DNA from: Jiangella rhizosphaerae
GTDB lineage: Bacteria > Actinomycetota > Actinomycetes > Jiangellales > Jiangellaceae
Reading direction: 5' to 3'
DNA length: 62,759 bases
Assembly (NCBI RefSeq): GCF_003579925.1
Contig: NZ_QUAL01000008.1
Location: 1 to 62,759, forward strand
The notes under the pieces are model-generated. The model had not been told where the DNA came from. It saw nothing but the letters and a program-made list of their open reading frames with translations, and did not search any database. The translations under genes were made by a program, and so were the position numbers. Below are positions 1-8,684 of this stretch, one piece after another (position 1 is the stretch's first letter; each line of letters starts with the position of its first letter).

Positions 1-209
1 GAAGAAACTCAACCCCAGCAACAACGACAACCCCCGGTAAGAGGCCATCGCGTCACCAAAGGAACCCCAAAACCAACACCCCACAAAGAAGATGTCAGCC
101 CGAGGACACAAACAATTGGCATCAACCAAACATCATCAGGCACACTGTTGAGTTCTCAAAAATCGGACGCACCCACTTGATTTCCTCTCGGAAATCTCCG
201 CGAGACGCT
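1..209 (-). other. 5' leader of an rRNA operon (pre-16S RNA), partial
   Basis: Read on the minus strand, positions 160-145 give TTTGAGAACTCAACAG, the box found in the 5' leader of actinobacterial 16S rRNA precursors and tied to antitermination and processing. The region is clearly less GC-rich than the rest of the window and has no plausible coding frame. Three promoter-like sites lie just upstream (higher coordinates) in the same orientation. The 16S gene itself would begin to the left of base 1 and is not in the window. Calling this an rrn leader is inference from the conserved box plus the promoter array. Confidence 0.8.
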
Positions 210-215
210 GGTGTT

Positions 216-245
216 ACTTTAGGTTTTCCCGGTCTTCCGAGTCAA
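216..245 (-). promoter_or_regulatory. rRNA promoter, proximal
   Basis: On the minus strand a TTGACT -35 (245-240) and TAAAGT -10 (221-216) are separated by 18 bases. This is close to the housekeeping sigma consensus and is the last promoter before the TTTGAGAACTCAACAG leader box. Confidence 0.7.
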
Positions 246-309
246 ATTCGCGTCTTTCTCGAATTCGACTGGCTGTCGATCGAACGATCCTCGCCCGGGC
301 AACCCCGCT

Positions 310-338
310 AGCTTACCTCACCGCTCTCACCGGATCAA
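310..338 (-). promoter_or_regulatory. rRNA promoter, middle
   Basis: On the minus strand TTGATC (338-333) and TAAGCT (315-310) are separated by 17 bases, the optimal spacing for the housekeeping sigma factor. It is in tandem with the proximal promoter about 90 bases downstream. Confidence 0.65.
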
Positions 339-496
339 GCCGTCAGGCTGATCTGTTTCGCTCGGCTGGGTGGCCAGCACCCCATGCTTGCGGCACCGGC
401 AGTGGACGCGAGTCCACCGCGGTGGCCGTTCGTACGGGGTGACTCCGTGAGTCCGGGCCGCCTTGCGGCGTCCCGCGCTCTCACGAGCCGACGGAG

Positions 497-526
497 AACT
501 TACAAAGATCGGCGGCGCCGAGTCAA
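497..526 (-). promoter_or_regulatory. rRNA promoter, distal
   Basis: On the minus strand TTGACT (526-521) and TAAGTT (502-497) are separated by 18 bases. The word TTGACTCGG is shared with the proximal promoter. Multiple tandem promoters are usual for actinobacterial rrn operons. Nothing further can be supported between 527 and 639, which presumably holds the divergent promoter of the next gene. Confidence 0.55.
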
Positions 527-639
527 GTCGAACGCCGCCACTCTCTTCGGCCGAACCGGCCGCCCCCTGGCGGGAAGCGGAGTAGACCTGGTGAGAGCCC
601 TGATCACGGGCTCACGACGCCGACTCTGGATGGTGCGCC

Positions 640-1287
640 ATGCAGCAGCTGCAGCCAACCGACCCGCCGCCCTACCCCGTCACGTTCTCCGTCGACTACC
701 CCGACCGCCAGTTGGACCGGGTGACCACGTTCTTCCGCCTCATCGTGGCGATCCCGATCCTCATCGTGCTCGGCAGCGTGGCGGGCGGCACGTGGCAGTG
801 GAGCTACGACGACGGTGAGGCCGCCGCCGCGGGCGCCGGCGGCCTGCTGTTCTTCGGCCCGCTGCTGCTGATCGTCGTCCGGCGGAAGTACCCGCGGTGG
901 TGGTTCGACTGGAACCTCGAACTACAGCGCTTCGCCAACCGGGTCGGGTGCTACCTGGCACTGATGAACGACCGCTACCCCTCCACCGACGACCACCAGA
1001 CCGTCCACCTGGACTATCGCTACCCGGACGTCCCGACCGAGCTCAACCGGTGGCTGCCGCTGGTGAAGTGGCTGCTCGCCGTTCCGCACTACGTCGTGCT
1101 GTTCTTCCTCCACCTCGGCGCGATCGTCGCGGTCGTCGTCGCCTGGTTCGCGGTGCTGTTCACCGGGCGCTACCCCCGCGGCTTGTTCGACTACGTCGAG
1201 GGCGTCATCCGCTGGCAGAACCGGGTCACGGGCTACGCGGTCACGCTGGTCACCGACCGGTACCCGCCGTTCCGGCTGTCCGCCTGA
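640..1287 (+). CDS. DUF4389 membrane protein
   Basis: A 215-residue integral membrane protein of the DUF4389 family, whose function is unknown. The start is the ATG that puts the family's opening motif (YPVTFSVDYPDR) near the N terminus. Hydrophobic segments lie at roughly residues 30-50, 66-82 and 140-175. Family-typical short motifs recur after each membrane block: RYPRGLFDYVEGVIRWQNRV near 178 and paired DRYP motifs. It is divergent from the rRNA promoters and 45 bases upstream of the response regulator, so it could be read with it, but the regulator appears to have its own promoter. No catalytic residues can be assigned. Confidence 0.85.
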   Translation: MQQLQPTDPPPYPVTFSVDYPDRQLDRVTTFFRLIVAIPILIVLGSVAGGTWQWSYDDGEAAAAGAGGLLFFGPLLLIVVRRKYPRWWFDWNLELQRFANRVGCYLALMNDRYPSTDDHQTVHLDYRYPDVPTELNRWLPLVKWLLAVPHYVVLFFLHLGAIVAVVVAWFAVLFTGRYPRGLFDYVEGVIRWQNRVTGYAVTLVTDRYPPFRLSA

Positions 1288-1291
1288 GCCC

Positions 1292-1325
1292 TTCTCAGGC
1301 TGTTCTTAACCTCGCGCCGCACACT
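1292..1325 (+). promoter_or_regulatory. Putative response-regulator box and promoter of the first two-component operon
   Basis: TTCTCAG (1292-1298), four bases, then TTCTTA (1303-1308). The half-sites start 11 bases apart, as expected for an OmpR/PhoB-type dimer. A weak -10 (CACACT, 1320-1325) lies 7 bases before the GTG at 1333, which would give a leaderless mRNA. Nearly the same element recurs at 3403-3419. Binding by the adjacent regulator is inferred. Confidence 0.5.
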
Positions 1326-1332
1326 GGCCGTC

Positions 1333-2013
1333 GTGCGGGTCCTTGTCGTCGACGACGAGCCGGTGCTACGGGAGTCCCTCGCGCGATCGCTGCGCTTCGA
1401 GGGCTATGCCGTCACGACCGCGGCCGACGGGGTCGAGGCGCTGCGTCGGTTCCCCGACGTGCGTCCGGACGTGCTGGTCGTGGACGTGGTGATGCCGCAC
1501 CTGGACGGCATCGAGGTGTGCCGGCGACTGCGCGGCGACGGCGACCGCACCCCCGTCCTCATGCTCACCGCGCGCGACGCCGTCCGCGACCGCGTGCTCG
1601 GGCTGGACGCCGGCGCCGACGACTACCTGGTCAAACCGTTCGCCCACGAGGAACTGCTGGCCCGGCTGCGGGCGATGCTGCGGCGCACCGCGGCGACGGG
1701 CGACGAGGCGCCGCTCGTGGTGGGCGACCTGCGGCTGGACCCGCAGACCTGGCAGGTCCGCCGCGGCGACCGGGAGATCTCGCTGACCCGGACGGAGTTC
1801 GGCCTGCTCGAGCTGCTCATGAGGCATCCCCGCCAGGTGCTCACGCGCGCCCAGCTGTACGAGGGCGTCTGGGGCTGCGACCTGGACGGCTCCACGAACT
1901 CCCTCGACGTGTACATCGGCTACCTGCGCAAGAAGCTCGAGGCCGGCGGCGAGCCGCGGATGCTGCACACCGTCCGCGGCGTCGGCTATACGCTGCGCGC
2001 CGCCGAGCCGTGA
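1333..2013 (+). CDS. OmpR-family response regulator
   Basis: A 226-residue response regulator with an N-terminal receiver domain (about 1-115) and a C-terminal winged-helix DNA-binding domain (about 130-224). The acidic pocket is visible (VVDDE at 5-9). Asp51 in VVDVVMP is the predicted phosphoacceptor, and the conserved Lys is in DDYLVKPF. The GTG start is chosen because it precedes the receiver domain directly and sits 7 bases after a -10-like CACACT; no Shine-Dalgarno is apparent. It overlaps the downstream kinase by 4 bases (GTGA), so the two form a co-translated pair. It resembles the MprA/TcrA group. A likely target is the lipoprotein-efflux operon starting at 3508, because both upstream regions carry the same direct-repeat box. 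Confidence 0.95.
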   Translation: MRVLVVDDEPVLRESLARSLRFEGYAVTTAADGVEALRRFPDVRPDVLVVDVVMPHLDGIEVCRRLRGDGDRTPVLMLTARDAVRDRVLGLDAGADDYLVKPFAHEELLARLRAMLRRTAATGDEAPLVVGDLRLDPQTWQVRRGDREISLTRTEFGLLELLMRHPRQVLTRAQLYEGVWGCDLDGSTNSLDVYIGYLRKKLEAGGEPRMLHTVRGVGYTLRAAEP

Positions 2014-3431
2014 CGCTCCGGGCGCGGCTGGCCCTGCTGACGTCGGCCGCGGTGGCGCTGGCGGTGGTCGCGGCCTCCGTCGCCGCCTGGCTGCTGATCC
2101 GCTCCAGCCTGCTCGACGAGATCGACCAGCGGCTCCTCGCACGCGTCCCCGACATCGAGGAGATGGCGCAGACCGCCGAGAACCTGCCCGACGGCTCCCG
2201 GCAGCGGATCTCGCTGGTGGCGGGCAACGAGCCGCTCGGCCTGCAGACGATCACCCCGGACGGATCGGTCGAGCCGGGGCTGCCGCCTGGTAACGAGCCG
2301 GACGCGCTGGTCCTGGACGAGGAGGAGCGGCGCATGCTGGACGGCGAGATCGAGAGTCCGCTGCTGCGCAACGAGGTCGTCGACGGCGTCGACGTCCGGG
2401 TGATGACCGCGGCGCTGGAGCGGGGCGGCGCGTTGCGGCTGGTGCAGCCGCTGGACGGGGTGGAGCGGACGCTGACCCGGATCGCCTGGCTGCTGGCCGG
2501 CATCACCGGCGTCGGCGTGGCCGCGGCCGCCGCGCTGGGCTGGACGACGGCCCGCACCGGGCTGCGTCCCATCGACCGGCTGGTGGACGCCGCCGAGCAG
2601 GTCGCGACGACGAAGGACCTCGCCCACCGCATCGACCCGCCCGGCAACGCGCGCGACGAGGTCGCGCGGCTGGCCGGCTCGGTGAACGCGATGCTGGCCG
2701 CGCTCGAGGACGCCCGGACCCAGCAGCGGCAGCTGGTGGAGGACGCCGGTCACGAACTGCGCACCCCGCTGACGACGCTCCGCAACGACCTGGGCGTCCT
2801 GTTGCGCAGCGAACAGCACCCGGACCGCACGCTGACCCCGTCCGACCGGGCCGGACTGCTGCGCGACCTGGAGGCCGAGGCGGCCGCGCTGTCGGACATG
2901 GTCGGCGAGATCGTCGAGCTGGCGCGCGGCGGCACCGAGCCCGAACCACCGCTGGAGACCGACCTGCGCGCCCTGGTCGAGCGCGCCGTCGCCCGCACCC
3001 GCCGGGTCGACCCCGCCGTCACCGTCACCGTCGCGGGACGTCCGTTCGAGGCGGTCGTGCGCCCGGTCGTCCTGGAACGGGCGGTCGCGAACCTGGTCCG
3101 CAACGCCGTCCAGGTCAGCCCGCCGGGCGGCGTCGTCGACGTGCTGCTGGACGAGACCGCCCTGGGCGCGCGGATCCGCGTCCTCGACCGCGGGCCGGGC
3201 ATCTCGGACGCCGACCTGCCACGCATCTTCGACCGGTTCTACCGCGGCCAGGCCGCCCGCGAGCGGCACGGTTCCGGCCTCGGCCTGGCCATCGTCGCTC
3301 AGGCCGCCGACCTGCACGGCGGCAGCGTCACGGGGTCGCGACGCAAGGGCGGCGGCGCCGCCTTCACGCTGGTCGTGCCGGTTCGCCAGGCCGAACCCGC
3401 GATTCTCAGCCCGCTCTTAGACCGGCCCTAA
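2010..3431 (+). CDS. Sensor histidine kinase
   Basis: A 473-residue membrane histidine kinase, partner of the regulator at 1333. The order is: a first transmembrane helix (about 8-30); an extracytoplasmic sensor region of about 125 residues rich in acidic residues; a second transmembrane helix (about 155-178); HAMP; HisKA with His248 in GHELRTPL; and a HATPase domain with an N box (NLVRNAVQ), G1 (DRGPGIS), F box (IFDRFYRG) and G2 (GSGLGLAIV). The start is a GTG overlapping the regulator's stop codon. The 3' end of the gene contains the second TTCTCAG/CTCTTA box, so the promoter of the following operon lies within this coding region. The signal is unknown; the efflux context suggests an envelope or membrane-active compound. 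Confidence 0.95.
   Translation: MTLRARLALLTSAAVALAVVAASVAAWLLIRSSLLDEIDQRLLARVPDIEEMAQTAENLPDGSRQRISLVAGNEPLGLQTITPDGSVEPGLPPGNEPDALVLDEEERRMLDGEIESPLLRNEVVDGVDVRVMTAALERGGALRLVQPLDGVERTLTRIAWLLAGITGVGVAAAAALGWTTARTGLRPIDRLVDAAEQVATTKDLAHRIDPPGNARDEVARLAGSVNAMLAALEDARTQQRQLVEDAGHELRTPLTTLRNDLGVLLRSEQHPDRTLTPSDRAGLLRDLEAEAAALSDMVGEIVELARGGTEPEPPLETDLRALVERAVARTRRVDPAVTVTVAGRPFEAVVRPVVLERAVANLVRNAVQVSPPGGVVDVLLDETALGARIRVLDRGPGISDADLPRIFDRFYRGQAARERHGSGLGLAIVAQAADLHGGSVTGSRRKGGGAAFTLVVPVRQAEPAILSPLLDRP
3403..3419 (+). promoter_or_regulatory. Second copy of the response-regulator box
   Basis: TTCTCAG (3403-3409), four bases, then CTCTTA (3414-3419), again with starts 11 bases apart. It matches 1292-1308 except for the four-base spacer and one half-site base. 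It lies 89 bases upstream of the lipoprotein ATG, inside the end of the kinase gene. It is the best evidence that the two-component system controls the efflux operon. Confidence 0.45.
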
Positions 3432-3507
3432 GGACGTCTCATCCCGCGCCGGGAACGTGGCGGATGCACGGCAGGAACACCGACATCCACTCGTCCCGGA
3501 GGACATC

Positions 3508-4062
3508 ATGACCCGATCCACCCGGCGCGGTACCCGACTGCTGCCGGTCATCGCCCTTCTGCTCACCGCGACGCTGACGGCCTGCGGCTCCGACGGCGGC
3601 GACGACGACGTGGCCGCGGCCGGCACCGGCGGCGGCGACAGCACGTCGGACAGCGGCGGCGGAGGCGGCACGACCGACCAGGAGCAGGCCGAGCTGGACT
3701 TCTACGAGTGCATGCGCGAGAACGGCGTCGACCTGCCCGACCCCGACCCCGGCCAGCCGGGCGTGCAGCTCCAGCTGCCCCCGGGCTCCGAGGCGGCGAT
3801 GGAGGAGTGCCGGACGCTGCTGCCCAACGGCGGGCAGATGCAGGAGACCTCCCCCGAGGACCTGGAGTCGCTGCGCGCGTTCACCGAGTGCCTGCGCGAG
3901 AACGGCATCGACATGCCCGACCCCGCCGCCGACGGCCGGCTGAGCATGCCCGAGGGCGTCGACCCTCAGTCGGCCGAGTTCCAGGCCGCCATGACCGAGT
4001 GCCAGCCGATGCTCGACGGCGCACCGATCCGGATCGGTCCGGGCCCGGGTAGTGGCCAGTGA
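3508..4062 (+). CDS. Secreted lipoprotein with twin ECxRENG repeats
   Basis: A 184-residue lipoprotein. The signal peptide ends in a lipobox with Cys26 (TLTAC), followed by a flexible Gly/Ser/Asp linker of about 40 residues. The mature part holds two related units of about 60 residues, each with a Cys and the motif EC(M/L)RENG(V/I)D(L/M)PDP, and each followed by a second Cys. The start is the ATG at 3508, preceded by GGAGGA at 3498-3503; an upstream in-frame ATG lacks a ribosome site. It opens an operon with a 4-base overlap to the adaptor protein. Small lipoproteins of this kind often precede MacAB-like operons in actinobacteria. The function is unknown; a role as periplasmic accessory or signal input is a guess. 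Confidence 0.88.
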   Translation: MTRSTRRGTRLLPVIALLLTATLTACGSDGGDDDVAAAGTGGGDSTSDSGGGGGTTDQEQAELDFYECMRENGVDLPDPDPGQPGVQLQLPPGSEAAMEECRTLLPNGGQMQETSPEDLESLRAFTECLRENGIDMPDPAADGRLSMPEGVDPQSAEFQAAMTECQPMLDGAPIRIGPGPGSGQ

Positions 4063-5198
4063 CGGCGACGCTGGACCACCAGGACGACCTCGACGCGGAG
4101 CTGGACCGGCCGCGACGCCGCCGCACCCGGCTGCTCTGGCTGACGCTCGGCGTGATCGGCGTCGCCGGCGCCGGTGGCGCGTATTGGTACACGACGCAGG
4201 ACGACGGCGGCCGGCCGGCGGACGCGGCCACCGGACCGGCCGCGACCGCCGAGGTGGTGCGCGACACGATCGCCGCCACCGAGACGTGGTCCGGCACGCT
4301 CGGGCACGGCGACGCGCTCGGCATCCCGGCCGCTCAGGGCACGCTCACGCGGGTCGCGGCGGCCGACACCGAGGTCACCCGCGGCACGGAGCTGTTCCGG
4401 CTGGACGAGCGGCCGGTGACGGCGCTGCTCGGGGTGATCCCGATGTACCGCGACCTGGGCCCCGGAGACGAGGGGATCGACGTGGAGCAGCTGGAGGCGA
4501 ACCTGGCCGCGCTCGGCTACACCGGCTTCACGGCCGACGACGAGTACACCGACAACACCGCCGAGGCGGTCGAGGAATGGCAGGAGGACATCGGCGCCGA
4601 CGAGACCGGCACCGTCGGCCGGTCCGACGTCGTGTTCCTGCCCGAGGGCGGCCGGGTCGGCACCGTCCACGCCGCCGTCGGCAGCACGGTCACCCCGGGG
4701 TCGCCGGTGCTCGAGGTGACCGGCACCGACCAGGTCGCGACGCTCGAGGTCGACGTCGCCGACCGCGACCTGCTCGCCGTCGGCACCGCCGTCACCGTCG
4801 TCCTGCCCGGCGGGGCCGAGGCGGCCGGGACGGTGACCGCGGCGACGGTGGTCGAGGCGCCCCCGGCCGGCGGCGGCGCGGCCGGCGAGGAGGAGGCGGC
4901 CAGCGCCGAGGACGCCGTCGTCGAGGTCGAGGTGACGCTGGCCGACCCGGTCGACCCCGCGCTGGTCGGTTCGCCGGTCGACGTGGTGCGGCCGGTGGAC
5001 GAGCGGGCCGACGTGCTGGTGGTGCCGGTGACGGCGCTACTGGCGATGTCCGGCGGCGGCTACGGCCTCGAGGTGGTCGCCGGCGACGGTACGACGTCGG
5101 TCGTCCCGGTCGAGCTCGGGCTGTTCGCCGACGGCCGGGTCGAGGTGACCGGCGACGGCATCGCGGAGGGCGACGTCGTGGGGGTGGCCGGACGATGA
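4059..5198 (+). CDS. MacA/HlyD-like efflux adaptor with peptidoglycan-binding-like domain
   Basis: A 379-residue membrane-anchored adaptor. An Arg-rich cytoplasmic N terminus (about 15-24) and one transmembrane helix (about 26-46) precede a barrel-sandwich region. A PG_binding_1-like insert sits around residues 135-185 (EGIDVEQLEANLAALGY, then VEEWQEDIG), and beta-barrel domains follow to the end. In MacAB-type exporters the adaptor links the membrane ABC permease to the envelope. The start GTG overlaps the lipoprotein stop by 4 bases, and the stop overlaps the ATPase ATG by 4. An acidic, Gly/Ala-rich loop near 268-285 is probably disordered. The substrate is unknown. Confidence 0.9.
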   Translation: MTATLDHQDDLDAELDRPRRRRTRLLWLTLGVIGVAGAGGAYWYTTQDDGGRPADAATGPAATAEVVRDTIAATETWSGTLGHGDALGIPAAQGTLTRVAAADTEVTRGTELFRLDERPVTALLGVIPMYRDLGPGDEGIDVEQLEANLAALGYTGFTADDEYTDNTAEAVEEWQEDIGADETGTVGRSDVVFLPEGGRVGTVHAAVGSTVTPGSPVLEVTGTDQVATLEVDVADRDLLAVGTAVTVVLPGGAEAAGTVTAATVVEAPPAGGGAAGEEEAASAEDAVVEVEVTLADPVDPALVGSPVDVVRPVDERADVLVVPVTALLAMSGGGYGLEVVAGDGTTSVVPVELGLFADGRVEVTGDGIAEGDVVGVAGR

Positions 5199-5899
5199 GC
5201 GTCACGACGGCGGAGCCGGTGATCCGGCTCCGCGGCGTCCACCGCCGCTATCCCGGGCGGCCGCCGGTGCGGGCGCTCGACGGCGTCAGCCTCAGCGTCG
5301 CGCCCGGCGAGCTGGTCGCGATCGTCGGGCCCTCGGGGTCGGGCAAGTCCACGCTGCTCAACATCCTCGGCACCCTGGACCGGGCCGACGCCGGCGAGGT
5401 GCGCATCGACGGCCGCGACGTCGGCGCGCTGTCGGACAAGCAGCTGTCGGCGTTGCGGGCGCACCGAATCGGCTTCGTGTTCCAGCAGTTCTTCCTCTCC
5501 CCCGGGGTCAGCGCGCTGGACAACGTCGCCGACGGGCTGCTCTACACGGGGCTGTCGCTGCGCGAGCGGCGGCGCCGGGCGGCCCGTACGCTGGCCCGGG
5601 TCGGGCTGGCCGACCGGGTGCGGCACCGTCCGAACGAGCTGTCCGGTGGACAGCGGCAGCGGGTCGCGGTCGCCCGGGCGCTGGTCGGGCGGCCGTCGTT
5701 CCTGCTGGCCGACGAGCCGACCGGCGCGCTGGACTCCGCGTCCGGCGCGGCGGTGCTCAAGCTGCTGCACGAGCTGCACGACGGCGGCACCACCGTCATC
5801 GTCATCACCCACGACCACGGGGTGGCGGCCGAGCTGCCGCGGCAGGTGCACATCCTGGACGGGCGGATCGAGTCCGACGAGACCTTGGAGTTGGTGTGA
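5195..5899 (+). CDS. ABC exporter ATPase, MacB/LolD type
   Basis: A 234-residue ATP-binding subunit of the type-VII (MacB/LolD/FtsE) exporter family. It has Walker A GPSGSGKST (about 45-53), a Q-loop FVFQQFF, signature LSGGQRQRV, Walker B LLADEPTGALD and an H-loop VITHD. The length is normal for the family. It overlaps the adaptor gene by 4 bases and the permease gene by 4 bases, so the three subunits are translationally coupled. It supplies ATP hydrolysis for the permease at 5896. Confidence 0.95.
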   Translation: MSVTTAEPVIRLRGVHRRYPGRPPVRALDGVSLSVAPGELVAIVGPSGSGKSTLLNILGTLDRADAGEVRIDGRDVGALSDKQLSALRAHRIGFVFQQFFLSPGVSALDNVADGLLYTGLSLRERRRRAARTLARVGLADRVRHRPNELSGGQRQRVAVARALVGRPSFLLADEPTGALDSASGAAVLKLLHELHDGGTTVIVITHDHGVAAELPRQVHILDGRIESDETLELV

Positions 5900-7089
5900 G
5901 CACGCCTCGGTCGCGGCTGCGGCCGCGCGACACCGTCCGGGTGGCGTTCTCGGGACTGCGGGCACGGCCGCTGCGGGCGGTGCTGTCGGCGCTGGGCATC
6001 GCCGTCGGGATCGCCGCGATGGTCGCCGTCGTCGGCATCTCCGCGTCCAGTCGCGAGCAGGTGAACCAGCAGCTCGACGCGCTCGGCACCAACCTGCTCA
6101 CCGTCGCGCCGAGCCAGTCGTTCGTCAGCACGGCACAGCTGCCGGCCGCGTCCGTCGACATGGTGGCCCGCCTCGACGACGTGGAGTCGGTGAGTGCGGT
6201 CGGGATCGTCCCGGACGCGGCGGTCTACCGCAGCGACGAGATCGACCCGAACCAGACCAACGCGATCGCCGTGAGCGCGGCCCGGACCGACCTGCTCGAC
6301 ACCGTCAGCGCGACGGTCGCGTCCGGCCGCTGGCTGGACGACGTGCTCAGCGCGTTCCCGGTGGTGGTGCTGGGGTCGGACACCGCGGAGCTGCTCGGGA
6401 TCTCGCGCACCGAGGGCGACGTGCAGGTCTGGCTGGGCGGCGAGTGGTTCACCGTCGCCGGCGTCCTCGACCCTGTGCCGCTGGCGCCGGAGCTGGACAC
6501 GTCGGCGCTGATCGGCTGGCCGGCCGCGGAGTCGCTGCTCGGGTTCGACGGCGCCCCGACGACGGTGTACCAGCGGGTGGCCGAGGGCGCGATCGACGAG
6601 GTGCGGACGCTGCTCCCGGCCACCGTCGACCCGGCGGCGCCGGAGGAGGTGGCCGTCAGCCGGCCGTCCGACGCGCTGGCCGCTCAGGCGGCGACCGACG
6701 AGACGCTGACGACGCTGCTGCTCGCGCTCGGCGGCGTGGCGCTGCTGGTCGGTGGGATCGGGGTGGCCAACACGATGGTGATCGCGGTGCTGGAGCGGCG
6801 GTCGGAGGTCGGCCTGCGGCGGGCTCTGGGCGCGACCCGGGCGCACATCCGGCGGCAGTTCCTCGGCGAGTCGGTGCTGCTGGCCGCGCTCGGCGGCGGT
6901 GGCGGCGCCCTGCTCGGGGGCGCGGCGACGGCGGCGTTCGCGTCCAGCCGCGACTGGCCGTTCGCGCTGCCGGTGTGGGTGCTGGCCGGCGCGGCCGGCG
7001 CCACCATCGTCGTCGGGGCCCTGGCCGGGGCCTATCCCGCGGCCCGGGCGGCCCGGATGCCCCCGACGGCGGCGCTGTCGGCCGTGTGA
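5896..7089 (+). CDS. ABC permease, MacB/FtsX family
   Basis: A 397-residue permease with the MacB layout. One transmembrane helix lies near residues 24-46, followed by a large extracytoplasmic MacB periplasmic-core domain (about 50-245) and three helices in the C-terminal FtsX domain (about 268-292, 320-350, 360-385). The motif ERRSEVGLRRALGA, typical of FtsX-domain permeases, is present. The GTG start overlaps the ATPase stop. With the adaptor and ATPase it forms a tripartite-like exporter lacking an outer-membrane partner, as expected in a monoderm. Confidence 0.93.
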   Translation: MSTPRSRLRPRDTVRVAFSGLRARPLRAVLSALGIAVGIAAMVAVVGISASSREQVNQQLDALGTNLLTVAPSQSFVSTAQLPAASVDMVARLDDVESVSAVGIVPDAAVYRSDEIDPNQTNAIAVSAARTDLLDTVSATVASGRWLDDVLSAFPVVVLGSDTAELLGISRTEGDVQVWLGGEWFTVAGVLDPVPLAPELDTSALIGWPAAESLLGFDGAPTTVYQRVAEGAIDEVRTLLPATVDPAAPEEVAVSRPSDALAAQAATDETLTTLLLALGGVALLVGGIGVANTMVIAVLERRSEVGLRRALGATRAHIRRQFLGESVLLAALGGGGGALLGGAATAAFASSRDWPFALPVWVLAGAAGATIVVGALAGAYPAARAARMPPTAALSAV

Positions 7090-7178
7090 CGCGATTGCGC
7101 GAATCGGTGGTGGCGGCCGCCGCCCGCGGGTTCAATGACCCCGTTCACCAGCCACGACGTGGAAGGACAAACGGGGAC

Positions 7179-8663
7179 ATGGTACGCGGACCGGTGCGAG
7201 CGGCGGCCGTCGCCGCGGTGACAGCCGTGCTGACGCTGGCCGTCGCCGGCACGGCGCAGGCGGAGGCGTCGTACGGCGAGATCACGCTGAGCGGAGGCGG
7301 CGGCGCCTACTCCGGCACGGTGACGCTGGCGCCGGGCTTCCCGGCGACGACGTTCACCAGCGACTCGCGGGCGTCGGCGACGGTGCCCAGCGGCGCGTCG
7401 AACTGGCTCTCCGCGGCGACGCCGTGGGGCGAGGTGTTCGGCTCCAGTCAGGGCCGGCCCTACCTCAACCTGCGCCCGGCCGCCGACGCCGCCGGGTCGC
7501 CGTCGACCACGACCTACGTCTTCGACACGCCCACGCCGGCCGGCGGGTGGGGCTTCGCGCTCGGCGACATCGACTCCGACATCGCCGTCGTGACGGCGAC
7601 CGACGCCGACGGCGCGCCCGTCTCCGGCGCCGACCTCGGGTTCGAGGGCGCCTTCAACTACTGCGACGCGTCGCCGCGGCCGAGCGGGGTGTGCTCGTCG
7701 GGCCCGCCCGCCGGCGGCGACGGATTCGACCTGCCGTCGTCCTCCGTCGGGGCGGCCGACGTGACGCTGACCGGCCACGGCCCCGACACCGGCGGCGCGT
7801 CCGGCTGGTTCCGTCCGTCGGTCGCGCTGTCGTCGCTGACCATCGCGTTCGAGTGGCAGACCGGGTTCCCCGTCTACCACACCTGGTTCGCGACCGAGCT
7901 GCGCGCCGTCTCCGGCACCGTCACCCTGGACGGCACGACGCCACAGGCCGGCGTGGAGATCACGCTCACCGGCCCGTCCGGCGAGGTCGTCGCGACCGTG
8001 ACCACCGGCGACGACGGCAGCTACGAGTTCGCCGGCATCGCGCCCGGCGACTACGAGGTCGTTGTGACGGTGCCGGACGGGCTCACCGCCGTCGGCCCCG
8101 CGGACCGGCCGGCCGACGTCGTGACCGAGGACGCGACCGGCGTCGACTTCGACCTCACCGCCGGCGAGCCGGAGCCCGAGGTCTTCGACGTGCCCGGGAC
8201 GGTCACCGACCCGGACGGCGAGCCGGTCCCGGACGCCGACGTCGTGCTCGAGACGCCCGACGGCGGGGAGGTCGCCGAGACCACGACGGACGAGGACGGC
8301 GACTTCGTGCTGCCCGACGTCCCGGGCGGCGACTACCAGCTGATCGTCACGCCGCCGGGTGGGTCGCCGACGGAGCTGCCGGTCACCGTGCCGGTCGAGG
8401 AGCCGCTGGAGATCACGGCCGACCCCGCACCCACGCCGACGCCCACGCCGTCCCCCACCTCGTCGCCGTCGCCGACGCCCACGTCGTCGCCCACCGCGGA
8501 GCCGAGCCCGACCGCGTCGCCGTCGCCGTCCCCGTCGCCCACGGACGAGCCGGGCGAGGAACTGCCCGACACCGGCGCCGGTGCCGCGACGGGCGCCGTC
8601 GCCGTCCTGATGGTGGCCGCCGGTGCCGCCGCCTTCGCCGTCCGCCGCCGCGTCACCGGGTGA
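7179..8663 (+). CDS. LPxTG cell-wall surface protein with Cna-B-like repeats
   Basis: A 494-residue sortase-anchored protein. It has a signal peptide (cleavage likely after AGTAQA near residue 28), then an N-terminal domain of about 210 residues with no family I can name. Two carboxypeptidase-regulatory/Cna-B-like beta-sandwiches follow: SGTVTLDGTTPQAGVEITL near 245 and PGTVTDPDGEPVPDADVVL near 340. A Pro/Ser/Thr-rich wall-spanning stretch of about 45 residues leads to the sorting signal LPDTG, a hydrophobic helix and RRR. The start ATG at 7179 follows a GGGGA. No sortase gene is in the window, so anchoring depends on a housekeeping enzyme elsewhere. Confidence 0.88.
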   Translation: MVRGPVRAAAVAAVTAVLTLAVAGTAQAEASYGEITLSGGGGAYSGTVTLAPGFPATTFTSDSRASATVPSGASNWLSAATPWGEVFGSSQGRPYLNLRPAADAAGSPSTTTYVFDTPTPAGGWGFALGDIDSDIAVVTATDADGAPVSGADLGFEGAFNYCDASPRPSGVCSSGPPAGGDGFDLPSSSVGAADVTLTGHGPDTGGASGWFRPSVALSSLTIAFEWQTGFPVYHTWFATELRAVSGTVTLDGTTPQAGVEITLTGPSGEVVATVTTGDDGSYEFAGIAPGDYEVVVTVPDGLTAVGPADRPADVVTEDATGVDFDLTAGEPEPEVFDVPGTVTDPDGEPVPDADVVLETPDGGEVAETTTDEDGDFVLPDVPGGDYQLIVTPPGGSPTELPVTVPVEEPLEITADPAPTPTPTPSPTSSPSPTPTSSPTAEPSPTASPSPSPSPTDEPGEELPDTGAGAATGAVAVLMVAAGAAAFAVRRRVTG

Positions 8664-8684
8664 TCGACGGGGTACACCTCCTGC

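Noticed and set aside
1-209. The 16S rRNA gene itself
   Set aside because: Only the leader box is present; the 16S 5' end motif was not found, so the gene lies outside the window.
384-818. A 144-codon open frame running over the rRNA promoter side and the DUF4389 start
   Set aside because: Arg/Pro-rich shadow with no ribosome site that crosses into the DUF4389 gene in another frame.
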